Assembly (NCBI RefSeq): GCF_900167065.1
Contig: NZ_FUYA01000009.1
Location: forward strand, 1 to 64,000
From: Desulfobaculum bizertense DSM 18034
Lineage (GTDB): Bacteria; Desulfobacterota; Desulfovibrionia; Desulfovibrionales; Desulfovibrionaceae
Length of the DNA stretch: 64,000 nt
Reading direction: 5' to 3'
Shown here: in pieces, positions 43,791-51,844 of the stretch
Position numbering within the stretch: position 1 is the first letter of the stretch
Layout of the letters: each line of letters starts with the position of its first letter
Program-made: the position numbers and the translations under genes
Notes under the pieces: generated by a model
Told to the model about the DNA's origin: nothing
What the model saw: the letters and a program-made list of their open reading frames with translations, nothing else
Databases searched by the model: none

Positions 43791-44645
43791 ATGTTCGAGA
43801 TCGTCAAAAAAGAGCAACTGATTCCGGGAAAAACAAGCAAACTGGAGATTAGTGCTCCGCTTATCGCCAAGAAGGCACAACCGGGAAACTTTGTGATCCT
43901 TCGTGTCTGTGAGCATGGAGAGCGTATTCCCCTGACCATTGCAGATACTGATCCAGAGAAAGGCACCATTACTATTGTTTACCTCGTGCTGGGTAAATCC
44001 ACGTCTCAGCTGGAAGAGCTGGGCGAGGGCGACATGATTCCTGATGTCTGTGGTCCTCTTGGCAAGGCAACCCATCTGGAAAAGCACGGCACCGTCATTT
44101 GTGTTGGCGGTGGTACGGGCATTGCCGCAATGCATCACATTGCAAAAGGCCATCATAATATTGGTAACCATGTTGTTTCCATCATTGGTGCCAGAAGCAA
44201 AGACCTGCTGCTTTTTGAAGATGAGCTTCGCAAAATCTCTGACGAGATGATCATCTGTACTGATGACGGCAGCTATGGTGAGCAGGGCCTCGTGACTGAG
44301 CCGCTCAAGCGACGCCTTGAGGAAGACAAGGCCGTTGCTGAGGTTGTTGCTGTTGGGCCGGTGCCGATGATGCGTGCGGTTTCTGATACCACAAAGCCTT
44401 TTGGGGTGAAGACAACGGTAAGCCTGAACTCCATCATGGTTGATGGCGTGGGTATGTGCGGCGCCTGCCGAGTGACGGTTGGCGGCGAGACTAAATTCAC
44501 CTGCGTTGATGGCCCTGAGTTTGACGGACATGCAGTCGACTTTGCTGAGCTTTCCAAGCGTCTGTGTGCGTTCAAGCCGATGGAAAAGGAATGCTATGAT
44601 CACTACTGCACCTGTGGCCGCCACCAGCATGAGGAGAACAAGTAA
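43791..44645 (+). CDS. nfnA: NAD-dependent NADPH:ferredoxin oxidoreductase, small subunit NfnA
   Basis: 284 residues. The FAD/NAD-binding ferredoxin-reductase fold carries ERIPLTIAD for FAD, GGGTGIAAMHHIA for NAD, and a C-terminal [2Fe-2S] site (CGACRVTVGG followed by FTCVDGP). It is the small subunit of the electron-bifurcating transhydrogenase that couples NADH, NADPH and ferredoxin, well known in Desulfovibrio and Thermotoga and cytosolic. Older names are SudB or ferredoxin-NADP reductase alpha. AGGAAA supports the start. Its stop overlaps the ATG of nfnB by one base. Confidence 0.92.
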   Translation: MFEIVKKEQLIPGKTSKLEISAPLIAKKAQPGNFVILRVCEHGERIPLTIADTDPEKGTITIVYLVLGKSTSQLEELGEGDMIPDVCGPLGKATHLEKHGTVICVGGGTGIAAMHHIAKGHHNIGNHVVSIIGARSKDLLLFEDELRKISDEMIICTDDGSYGEQGLVTEPLKRRLEEDKAVAEVVAVGPVPMMRAVSDTTKPFGVKTTVSLNSIMVDGVGMCGACRVTVGGETKFTCVDGPEFDGHAVDFAELSKRLCAFKPMEKECYDHYCTCGRHQHEENK

Positions 44646-46060
44646 TGGCTAAAAAAATTGCACCCCGTACCCCAATGCCGACTCAGGACCCCAAAGTCCG
44701 AAGCACCAATTTTGACGAAGTTGCTCTTGGGTATACCGAAGAAATGGCAATCAACGAGGCCAAGCGCTGCCTGCAGTGCAAAAAGCCGAAGTGTGTTCAG
44801 GGTTGCCCGGTCGAAGTCCCGATTCCTCAGTTTATCCATGCTCTTGCAGAGGGCAATCCGAAGGAAGCCTACTCTGTCATTAAGACCACGAACAGCCTGC
44901 CTGCTATTTGCGGCCGTGTCTGCCCGCAGGAGAATCAGTGCGAAGGTAACTGTATTTTGAATGCGAAGGGTGAGCCGATTGCTATCGGTCGGCTGGAACG
45001 TTTTGTTGCTGACCGCGCCATTCATGATTCCGCATGTGGCATGGTCACTGGTGAAGACGCCTGTGCACTCATCGACGAAGAGAAAAAGGTTGCCTGTATT
45101 GGCTCTGGTCCCTCTTCTTTGACTGCTGCTGGATATCTTGCTTCCCGAGGCTGCAAGGTCACGGTTTTTGAAGCCCTGCACGAGCTTGGTGGTGTGCTTG
45201 TCTATGGTATCCCGGAATTCCGTCTGCCCAAGGACGATGTTGTTGCCAAGGAAATTGCCGCTCTGAAAGAAATTGGCGTTGATTTCCAGACCAACATCGT
45301 TGGCGGCAAGACCGTCAATTTCTCTGATCTTTTTGAGGATGGCTACAAGGCGATTTTTGTTGGCGTAGGCGCTGGCCTGCCTCGCTTCCTGAACATTCCG
45401 GGCGAAAGCGCAATCGGTGTGTTCTCTGCCAACGAATATCTGACTCGCGTCAACCTTGGGCGTGCGTATCGCTTCCCTGAGTATGACACCCCTGTTATTC
45501 GCGGGAAGAATGTCACCGTGTATGGCGGTGGTAACGTCGCTATGGATTCTGCCCGTACAGCACTTCGCCTTGGCGCAGACTCCGTGCGTATTGTGTATCG
45601 CCGTACGCAGGACGCTATGCCCGCTCGCCGTGAGGAAGTTGAACACGCAGTGGAAGAAGGCGTTATTATGGAATGCCTCGCATCCCCGCTCGAATTTAAG
45701 GAAGATGAAAACGGCAAGCTCCAGACTGTCGTGCTCCAGCGCATGGAGCTTGGCGAGCCTGATGATTCTGGCCGTCGTCGTCCTGTTGCGATTGAGGGCG
45801 AGACCTACGAGCTGCCTACTGACCTTGCTGTTATCGCCGTTGGAACCCGTCCTAACCCCGTCCTTCTTGAGAATGAGCCAGAGCTGAAACTCAACAAGTG
45901 GGGCTGCATTGACGTTGATGAAGAGTCTGGTGAAACCAGCATCAAGAACGTCTACGCTGGTGGCGATATTGTCACTGGTGCTGCAACGGTTATTTTGGCA
46001 ATGGGCGCTGGTCGCCGTGCTGCAAAGCATATTGCCGAGCGTCTTGATTGCGCTGACTAA
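44645..46060 (+). CDS. nfnB: NAD-dependent NADPH:ferredoxin oxidoreductase, large subunit NfnB
   Basis: 471 residues, related to the small subunit of glutamate synthase (GltD). N-terminal Cys sets (CLQCKKPKCVQGCP and CGRVCPQENQCEGNC) hold the [4Fe-4S] clusters. A Rossmann fold binds FAD (CIGSGPSSLTAAGYLAS) and a second binds NADPH (VYGGGNVAMDSARTA, with a nearby VYRRT). The C-terminal AGGDIVTGAATVILAMGAG closes the FAD site. The large subunit does the bifurcation. It is separated from nfnA by a one-base overlap. The glutamate synthase annotation it may attract is less likely, because no GltB lies nearby. Confidence 0.92.
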   Translation: MAKKIAPRTPMPTQDPKVRSTNFDEVALGYTEEMAINEAKRCLQCKKPKCVQGCPVEVPIPQFIHALAEGNPKEAYSVIKTTNSLPAICGRVCPQENQCEGNCILNAKGEPIAIGRLERFVADRAIHDSACGMVTGEDACALIDEEKKVACIGSGPSSLTAAGYLASRGCKVTVFEALHELGGVLVYGIPEFRLPKDDVVAKEIAALKEIGVDFQTNIVGGKTVNFSDLFEDGYKAIFVGVGAGLPRFLNIPGESAIGVFSANEYLTRVNLGRAYRFPEYDTPVIRGKNVTVYGGGNVAMDSARTALRLGADSVRIVYRRTQDAMPARREEVEHAVEEGVIMECLASPLEFKEDENGKLQTVVLQRMELGEPDDSGRRRPVAIEGETYELPTDLAVIAVGTRPNPVLLENEPELKLNKWGCIDVDEESGETSIKNVYAGGDIVTGAATVILAMGAGRRAAKHIAERLDCAD

Positions 46061-46098
46061 AACGCCTCGCTGCCTGAACGGTGGCTTTTGGGAAAAAT

Positions 46099-46129
46099 GG
46101 AAGGGGAGCTTTTGGCTCCCCTTTTTTTG
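46099..46129 (+). terminator. rho-independent terminator of nfnAB
   Basis: AAGGGGAGC/GCTCCCCTT, 5-base loop, then seven T. Confidence 0.9.
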
Positions 46130-46379
46130 TGCTCAGCGGTGGGGAGCCTCGCTGTCTGTAGGTGTCAAAAAAATGTGCTCTTTATGAATTTGGGAGCTGT
46201 TGCGGATAATCTGTGTCTTTTAAGATCCTGTAATCCTAGAGTTTGCAACCTGTGTCAGGTGCTGGAATGGCTTTTGCTAGATTCCTCACTGATCCAAAAA
46301 AACGTTGAGCTTTTTGGAGAGAGAAAAGCAAACATGGGTGGTGCATGGACCACTGTGAAAAGAACTCAGGAAGAGGCAT
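46130..46379. other. intergenic space before the methyltransferase gene
   Basis: No gene or clear promoter seen; the last bases hold AGGAAGAGG for the next gene. Confidence 0.4.
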
Positions 46380-48158
46380 ATGAGAATGATTCAGGACTGG
46401 ATTGAGGAGAACTACACATTTAAGGCAGCTCAGGGTGTCTGGCTCCGGCAGGGACATGATGAGTTTGCGTATTCGGACGGAGATGCTGTTGAGAAAGCGA
46501 TTTATAAGCGGGTACTGATTGCAAAAGACCGCTCAGTTTCTTCGGACGAGCTTTTTGCCACCTGTGACGATTGGCCGAGTTTGTATCATCTCAGTCCTGA
46601 GCGAAGCAATCTCTTGCGTCCTTTTGGGGATTTTTTGCAGGGGAAACGAGTGCTGGAGCTTGGTTGTGGTTGTGGAGCCATAACGCGGTTTTTGGGCGAA
46701 GCTGGTGCAGATGTTTTGGCGTTAGAGGGGAGTTTCCGGCGGGCTAGCATTGCTGCTGCACGTTGTGAGGGACTGGAAAACGTGACGGTGCTTTGCGACA
46801 AAATTCTTGAGGCACCGATACAGTCCCAAAAGTTTGACGTTGTGACGCTGATTGGCGTTCTGGAGTATGCCAGAATGTTCAGCGAGAGTGAGGACCCGAT
46901 TGCTGAAACGCTTCGTATGGCCCGGAGTCTGCTGAATCCCGGCGGATGCTTGCTTTTGGCGATTGAGAATCGCTTTGGACTGAAGTATTTTGCTGGTGCG
47001 CGGGAAGATCATCTTGGGACAGCGATGGACGGCATTGAGGGCGGATACAGGCCCAAAGGTCCGGTTACCTTTAGCCGAAAAGTGCTTGAGCGCTACCTGA
47101 AAGAGTGCGGTTTTGCGCAGAGCGAGCTGCATTTGCCCCTCCCTGACTACAAGCTGCCCCGGGCGATGATCCATCCTGCTGGGATTGATGATGAAAATTT
47201 TGCTGCAGAGGCTTTGCTGACTGATGTCGCAGCTCGCGATTATTCTCGCTTTGAGCAGTATGTGTTTTCTGCTCCTGCGGCGTGGCCGGGGCTTCATGAA
47301 GCCGGACTGACACGGGATCTCGCAAATTCTTTTCTGTTTGTGGCGTGGGCAGACGAGGTTCAGCCCTGCCTTTCTGACGGTGTTCTTGCTGAGTATTATG
47401 GCGAGTTCATGCTTCGGGAGACGCAGAAAGTCGTGCAGTTCGTCAAAGAAAATGACGCCTATCAGGTTCGGCGTCAGCCCCTGAGTCCCCCTGCAAAGCG
47501 TTTGCGCTCATTGCGAGGCTTTAGACATGTCCTCGAAGATGAGCCGTATTTTAGGGGCGAAACCATGCAGGCTCACCTGACCCATGCGATTTCTATGTCT
47601 GGCTGGACGATTCAGGATATTGTGGAAGCGTTGCGTCCGTGGGTTGAGTTGCTGAAGGAGCATAGCGTGGAGCGGGATGGAAAGGCGTATATTCCCGGAA
47701 AGTTCTACGATCTCATTCCATGCAATGCGATACTCGTTGATGGGAAGGCCACGGCCATCGATCAGGAGTGGATTTCTCAGGAAGAACTTTTCCCCCTGTC
47801 CTATATGGTCCTGCGTGGACTCTCGATTTCTCTGATTCGGCAGCATCTTGTTGGAGTGCCTCAAAAGGGAACTCCTTTACGGTATGAGGAGATTTTCAAG
47901 GCCTTCATGTCTGCTTTGAATTTAAGCTATGACCGGAAAGAGATCGAAGAGTGTTGGAATTGTGAAAAGGTTTTGCAGGCCAATTTTGGCAACAGATGCA
48001 GAAGTTTTCAGCAGTATTGTACTCTGGAGCTGAATCCCCGGGTTGACCTGACATCTGCGCTTGCCGCGCTGGAGCAGGAACAGAAGCGATCTGTGGAGCT
48101 GTTTAAGGCGAACAAGGAATTGAAGCAGAGCCTCCGTGAGCTGATGAAGGCACAATAG
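46380..48158 (+). CDS. SAM-dependent methyltransferase with C-terminal unknown domain
   Basis: 592 residues. A class I SAM methyltransferase domain sits at about 70-250, with motif I VLELGCGCGAITRFL, a later VVTLIGVLEYARMF and a GGCLLLAIENRFG strand. Such N-terminal layouts are common in polysaccharide and lipid-linked sugar modification. The following 250 residues (about 270-540) are unfamiliar, and the end (about 545-592) is a charged coiled coil (ELFKANKELKQSLRELM). The substrate is unknown. It lies before the polysaccharide operon and could methylate its sugars, but a terminator follows, so it is a separate transcript. Confidence 0.75.
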   Translation: MRMIQDWIEENYTFKAAQGVWLRQGHDEFAYSDGDAVEKAIYKRVLIAKDRSVSSDELFATCDDWPSLYHLSPERSNLLRPFGDFLQGKRVLELGCGCGAITRFLGEAGADVLALEGSFRRASIAAARCEGLENVTVLCDKILEAPIQSQKFDVVTLIGVLEYARMFSESEDPIAETLRMARSLLNPGGCLLLAIENRFGLKYFAGAREDHLGTAMDGIEGGYRPKGPVTFSRKVLERYLKECGFAQSELHLPLPDYKLPRAMIHPAGIDDENFAAEALLTDVAARDYSRFEQYVFSAPAAWPGLHEAGLTRDLANSFLFVAWADEVQPCLSDGVLAEYYGEFMLRETQKVVQFVKENDAYQVRRQPLSPPAKRLRSLRGFRHVLEDEPYFRGETMQAHLTHAISMSGWTIQDIVEALRPWVELLKEHSVERDGKAYIPGKFYDLIPCNAILVDGKATAIDQEWISQEELFPLSYMVLRGLSISLIRQHLVGVPQKGTPLRYEEIFKAFMSALNLSYDRKEIEECWNCEKVLQANFGNRCRSFQQYCTLELNPRVDLTSALAALEQEQKRSVELFKANKELKQSLRELMKAQ

Positions 48159-48182
48159 TTTTTCGGAATATATACAAAAAAA

Positions 48183-48221
48183 AGAAGGCCCCCGTTCGAG
48201 TTTCGAACCGGGGCCTTTTTT
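48183..48221. terminator. bidirectional terminator between convergent genes
   Basis: Arms AAGGCCCC-CGTTCGA / TCGAACCGGGGCCTT with T runs. Confidence 0.85.
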
Positions 48222-48233
48222 AACATGGTGCTG

Positions 48234-48446
48234 TCAGTCAGCGTCAACATGAGAGAGTCGCGCACAGTGCGGACACCCATTAGGGCGCGGGAAAAGCTTT
48301 CCTGCTTCGCGTACGGCGTCGAAGCAGTTGGAGTAATCGCCGAGACAGGTGCACTTCCCTTTGGGAGGCATGTGCTCGCAGCCTTCGACATGAACGATAT
48401 GGTCCCCAGAATAGGTGGTCTCATTATTGACGTAGTACCGAGGCAT
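48234..48446 (-). CDS. small Cys-rich protein, conserved hypothetical
   Basis: 70 residues, starting at an ATG just after AAAAGGAGCTGTC. It has Cys23, Cys32, Cys34, Cys41, Cys58 and Cys61, with CTC and CPHC as possible metal ligands and His in VHVEGCEH. I recall short bacterial proteins beginning MPRYYVNN with the same Cys pattern and no assigned function. It is probably a cytosolic zinc-binding protein. It is monocistronic and convergent with the methyltransferase. Confidence 0.75.
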   Translation of the reverse strand: MPRYYVNNETTYSGDHIVHVEGCEHMPPKGKCTCLGDYSNCFDAVREAGKLFPRPNGCPHCARLSHVDAD

Positions 48447-48894
48447 GACAGCTCCTTTTGCTTAACTCGGGTGTTGAAGGCAACAACTCTATTGCGGTGA
48501 AAGAATTCGGTCAAGGTGGGCTGAAAAACAGGGGGATTGCTCATAATAAAAATGTTCTGGAACAGGGATTTGCGATTTGAAAAAAACATTTGAGGCAAAG
48601 CAGCGGCATTGGAAAAAAAGAGGTCTGCATGAGCGCATAATTTTTTTTAAAAAAGTGCGCTTTTTTTGTGAGAAAAAGTCAGTCGTAGTGCTTTGTCCTT
48701 TGTTGGGGATAAGAAAAAGAAAAAGGATACAAATTCAGGGAGAAAGCTGTCTATTGGCCTATGGCACGAAGAAAAATGCTATGTTTTTGCCTGAGATGCG
48801 GGAGCATGTTGCTCCAATTTATGGGAAATGCTACTGTTCTATAGAGGAGTTTTCTCCTCGTCTTTGTGCTTGTGCAACGGGAAAGGTGGTATCC
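48447..48894. other. gene-free stretch before the kinase, with a short hairpin
   Basis: A/T-rich, with GAGGAG-TTTT-CTCCTC (48844-48859) about 25 bases upstream of the ribosome site. The frame is open here, giving 106 extra codons to the kinase, but they are unlike protein. Promoter of the polysaccharide operon probably lies here; none is clear. Confidence 0.45.
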
Positions 48895-49980
48895 ATGCTG
48901 CTTGATGAACTGTTTTTGAAGACAATTTTTATGCATATGCCTGTAGGTCTCGCTGTCATGGGAGAAGACGGGGGAATCGTTACGGTGAATGAGGCCTTTG
49001 AGCGTATTTTTTTAATGGATGCCGGACAGGTTGCGGGAAAAGGCTGGGGTGAGCTTTTTTTGACCGATGAAAAGAATCCTGAATTTAATCAGGTTATTCT
49101 TGATACGATTGCCCGCCGAGCCAATGGAATAAAGCGTGAAGTTCCATATTTTCGTGACAGTGGCGAGACTCTGACATTGATGCTGGTTTCTTCGTATTTG
49201 GAGCGGCAGGGAGAGCGGGCTGGGATGCTTGTCCTCATTGATGACGTGACGGAAATTCGAAAGCTTGCTGACCGGGAGAAACGCTTGCTTGCTGAGCGGG
49301 CTTTTTTGGTCCGAGAGCGTGAAGAAGGCGTTCAAAAGCTTGCGATGTGCCTTGCGCATCAGATTCGAAACCCGGTCTTGACGATTGGCGGCTACGCTAA
49401 CCTGCTTTTGCGTAATGCCGATCTTGCACCGAGTCTGCGGCCTCGTGCAGAAGGCATACTGGATGGTTCCATGCGCCTTGAGGAGCTAGTCAAGGCTGTT
49501 GCCAGTTTTGCAGCGCTTCCAAGTCCATCTCCTCTGAATGTCGAGTTGGAATCCCTGCTGGGGAGCATGATTTCCAGTGTGGAACGCTACGCCGCGGAAC
49601 AGGGGAAACGCCTCTATGTGAACAACGGAAGTTTTCCACAGTGCCTTTTGCACGTGGACCCTGTTCTTGTTCAGGAAGCGCTTTTGTTTGTTGGGATGAA
49701 CTGTGTGGACTTTGCCAAAGATGACGATGTTCGCGTTCGGGTTCGCTATCAGTTCCATGAGAAAAAAAAGCAGCATGTGATTCTTTTTTCCGATCAGGGA
49801 ACAGGAATTGCCTCGTCTGATTTGCCCTATATTTATGATCCCTTTTTTACCACCAAGGCGCAGGGCGTTGGTATGGGGCTGACATCGGCCCGTCGGATTC
49901 TGCGCGAGCATGGCGGTGAGCTGCATGTACGAAGCCGGGAAGGAGCAGGGACTTTTGTAGCAATGCATTTCCCGGCCTGA
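48895..49980 (+). CDS. soluble PAS histidine kinase heading the polysaccharide operon
   Basis: 361 residues from the ATG at 48895 (GGAAAGGTGGT upstream). A PAS domain (about 1-120, PVGLAVMGEDGGIVTVNEAFERIF) is followed by HisKA with H155 in CLAHQIRNPVLTIGG, an N box in MNCVDFAKDD, then DQGTGI and VGMGLTSARRIL for ATP. No membrane segment is seen, so it is cytosolic. It has no receiver next to it; a STAS protein follows 28 bases downstream. This suggests a signalling output to the STAS protein or to a remote regulator, controlling the sugar-polymer genes behind it. Confidence 0.87.
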   Translation: MLLDELFLKTIFMHMPVGLAVMGEDGGIVTVNEAFERIFLMDAGQVAGKGWGELFLTDEKNPEFNQVILDTIARRANGIKREVPYFRDSGETLTLMLVSSYLERQGERAGMLVLIDDVTEIRKLADREKRLLAERAFLVREREEGVQKLAMCLAHQIRNPVLTIGGYANLLLRNADLAPSLRPRAEGILDGSMRLEELVKAVASFAALPSPSPLNVELESLLGSMISSVERYAAEQGKRLYVNNGSFPQCLLHVDPVLVQEALLFVGMNCVDFAKDDDVRVRVRYQFHEKKKQHVILFSDQGTGIASSDLPYIYDPFFTTKAQGVGMGLTSARRILREHGGELHVRSREGAGTFVAMHFPA

Positions 49981-50007
49981 CGCATTGAGCAAAATCTTGG
50001 AGGAGCT

Positions 50008-50331
50008 ATGGAAATATCGGTTCAGGATCGCGGTGAAGTTCGAATTCTTCAGCTTGCAGGGCGCTTTGATGCCAGTGTTGTTTCGGAGTTCAAGCAGGCC
50101 GTTCAGCTGGGCGAAAAAGAAGGACAGCAGCGTTTTGTCGTTGATCTGTCCGCGCTGACCTTTTTGGACAGTTCTGGTCTTGGTGCACTGGTCGCATCAC
50201 TTCGGGGTATTGCCCAGAATGGCGGTGACATGCGCCTCGCAGCTCCGGGACCAGAAGTGCAGGCCTTGCTGGAACTGACTCGCCTTGATCGGGTGTTTGA
50301 TATTTATCCAGAGGTGGATGGAGCCGTGTAA
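50008..50331 (+). CDS. STAS-domain protein, anti-sigma factor antagonist-like
   Basis: 107 residues, a single STAS domain of the SpoIIAA/RsbV type. The phospho-acceptor Ser lies in LTFLDSSGLGALVASL (residues about 51-66), where a kinase adds phosphate and changes binding. It usually competes for a Ser/Thr-kinase anti-sigma factor; none is encoded nearby. TTGGAGGAG supports the start. It stands between the PAS kinase (28 bases) and the first glycosyltransferase (17 bases), so it is likely the control gene of this operon. Compare the STAS output domain at 9468. Confidence 0.9.
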   Translation: MEISVQDRGEVRILQLAGRFDASVVSEFKQAVQLGEKEGQQRFVVDLSALTFLDSSGLGALVASLRGIAQNGGDMRLAAPGPEVQALLELTRLDRVFDIYPEVDGAV

Positions 50332-50347
50332 GCACAGGGAGTTGCGC

Positions 50348-51328
50348 ATGAATGTTTCCGTGCTGATTGTCAGCTTTAATACGCAGAATATGCTTCGGGA
50401 CTGTCTGGCTTCACTCTATGAGGCCTGCAAAAGCGATCCGCCGGAGGTCATTGTTGCAGATAATGATTCGCACGATGGCTCGGCACAGATGGTTCGGGAT
50501 GAATTCCCGCAGGCGACAGTCATTGATACCGGAGCGAATCTTGGGTTTGCCGCTGCGGTGAACCTTGCCTATGCCCAGTCGCATGGTGAATTCATTGCGC
50601 TATTAAACCCTGATGCCGAGTTTAAGGGAGAAACCCTGACCAAGGCTGTGGCCTTTATGCAGGAGCCTGAGCACGACCGGGTCGGCATGTGCGGTGGACG
50701 GGTTTTTAATGCGCAGGGAGCGCTTGAGCCATCTGCCCGGCGTTTTTCCTCCGCGCTGTTTAAGTTTTTTGATCAGTCTGGACTGTCGACCCGTTATGCC
50801 AGCTCAAAGTTTTTTGGAGCTGGGGACTATCGCTGGTTTGATCATCAGCACCCCATGCAGGTGGACTGGGTGCCGGGAACCTTTATCGTGATTCGTCGGA
50901 CAACACTGGAAGAACTGGGATTCTTTGATGAACGGTATTTCATGTATTACGAGGAGCAGGACCTGTGCCTGCGGGCAAGCCGGGCCATGTGGCGCGTGTG
51001 GTTTGTGCCGGGGGCGGATGTCGTTCACATAGGTGGGGGCGCAAGCCGAACTCGAAAAGATCAAAAGTTTGATTCTGCCGGTTCGCAGCTCCGTTCATTT
51101 CGAATGCGGAGCGAATGGCTTTTTTTCCGCAAAAATTATGGACTGTTCTCGGTCATAAGCAATGCCAGTGTTGAGGCTGGCTGGCACCTTTTGCGATACC
51201 TTTTGCACTGCCGTCCCGGTGAGGAGCACGCCAGTAAGCGTTCAGAATCGTGGGGGATTGTGCAGGACGTTCAGCACTCTTTAGCCGAAACCCGGTGGGG
51301 GAGCGTTTCTCCTCCGCGCCCGTGGTAG
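50348..51328 (+). CDS. glycosyltransferase family 2
   Basis: 326 residues from the ATG at 50348. It has the GT-A fold: VSVLIVSFNTQNMLRDCL at the N-terminus, AIIADN-type (IVADNDSHDGSA), then LNPDAEF as the metal-binding DxD-like motif. Mid-protein WVPGTFIVIRRTTLEELGFFDERYFMYYEEQDLCLR carries the acceptor and catalytic Asp/Glu (shown in parts: FFDERYFMYYEEQDL). The pattern is that of rhamnosyltransferase-like enzymes. It adds a sugar to the growing repeat unit at the cytosolic face. First biosynthetic gene of the operon. Confidence 0.88.
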   Translation: MNVSVLIVSFNTQNMLRDCLASLYEACKSDPPEVIVADNDSHDGSAQMVRDEFPQATVIDTGANLGFAAAVNLAYAQSHGEFIALLNPDAEFKGETLTKAVAFMQEPEHDRVGMCGGRVFNAQGALEPSARRFSSALFKFFDQSGLSTRYASSKFFGAGDYRWFDHQHPMQVDWVPGTFIVIRRTTLEELGFFDERYFMYYEEQDLCLRASRAMWRVWFVPGADVVHIGGGASRTRKDQKFDSAGSQLRSFRMRSEWLFFRKNYGLFSVISNASVEAGWHLLRYLLHCRPGEEHASKRSESWGIVQDVQHSLAETRWGSVSPPRPW

Positions 51329-51337
51329 GGGGCATTC

Positions 51338-51844
51338 ATGTTCGAACACATCCGTAGCGATTTTGTAACGCATGAACGTGACCTGTTTCGGCAGGGCTTT
51401 TGGGTGATGTGCGTCTATCGCTTTGGACGCTGGCGCTATGGGATTCGCTTTTCACTGGTTCGCAAGTTTTTTTCGCTCCTCTACAAGATTGCCTACAAGC
51501 TGGTGCAGATTCTGACTGGTGTTGAGCTGCCTTGTGAGGCCGAGCTTGGGGACCGTTTTCGTATCGATCATTTTGGAGACATTATCATCAGTGGCTATGC
51601 CCGTTTTGGAGATGACTGCGTGGTGCGAAATGGCGTGACGGTTGGTCTGCGGCATGAACGTGAGCCAGCAGCGCCCCGGATTGGGCACCGGGTCAGCATT
51701 GGGGCCGGGGCCAAGGTCTTGGGTCCGATTACCCTTGGGGATGACGTGGATGTTGGGGCAAATGCTGTTGTTATTCATGACGTGCCGGAGCGGCATATTG
51801 CCGTTGGAATCCCTGCACGGAATATCCCAAAGAAGACGTTATGA
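51338..51844 (+). CDS. serine acetyltransferase-like hexapeptide-repeat acetyltransferase
   Basis: 168 residues. The C-terminal two-thirds form a left-handed beta-helix with hexapeptide repeats (IGHRVSIGAGAKVLGPITLG, then VDVGANAVVIHDV), and the end carries AVGIPARNIPKK. The His in RIDHFGDIIIS is the likely catalytic base region of the CysE/WcaF group. In a polysaccharide operon it probably O-acetylates a sugar. It starts nine bases after the glycosyltransferase, and its stop overlaps the next start (ATGA). A CysE role in cysteine synthesis is less likely because the N-terminal domain is short. Confidence 0.82.
   Translation: MFEHIRSDFVTHERDLFRQGFWVMCVYRFGRWRYGIRFSLVRKFFSLLYKIAYKLVQILTGVELPCEAELGDRFRIDHFGDIIISGYARFGDDCVVRNGVTVGLRHEREPAAPRIGHRVSIGAGAKVLGPITLGDDVDVGANAVVIHDVPERHIAVGIPARNIPKKTL

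Noticed and set aside
48577-48894. N-terminal extension of the PAS kinase
   Set aside because: Lys/Phe-rich from A/T runs, not protein-like; the ATG at 48895 has a good ribosome site.
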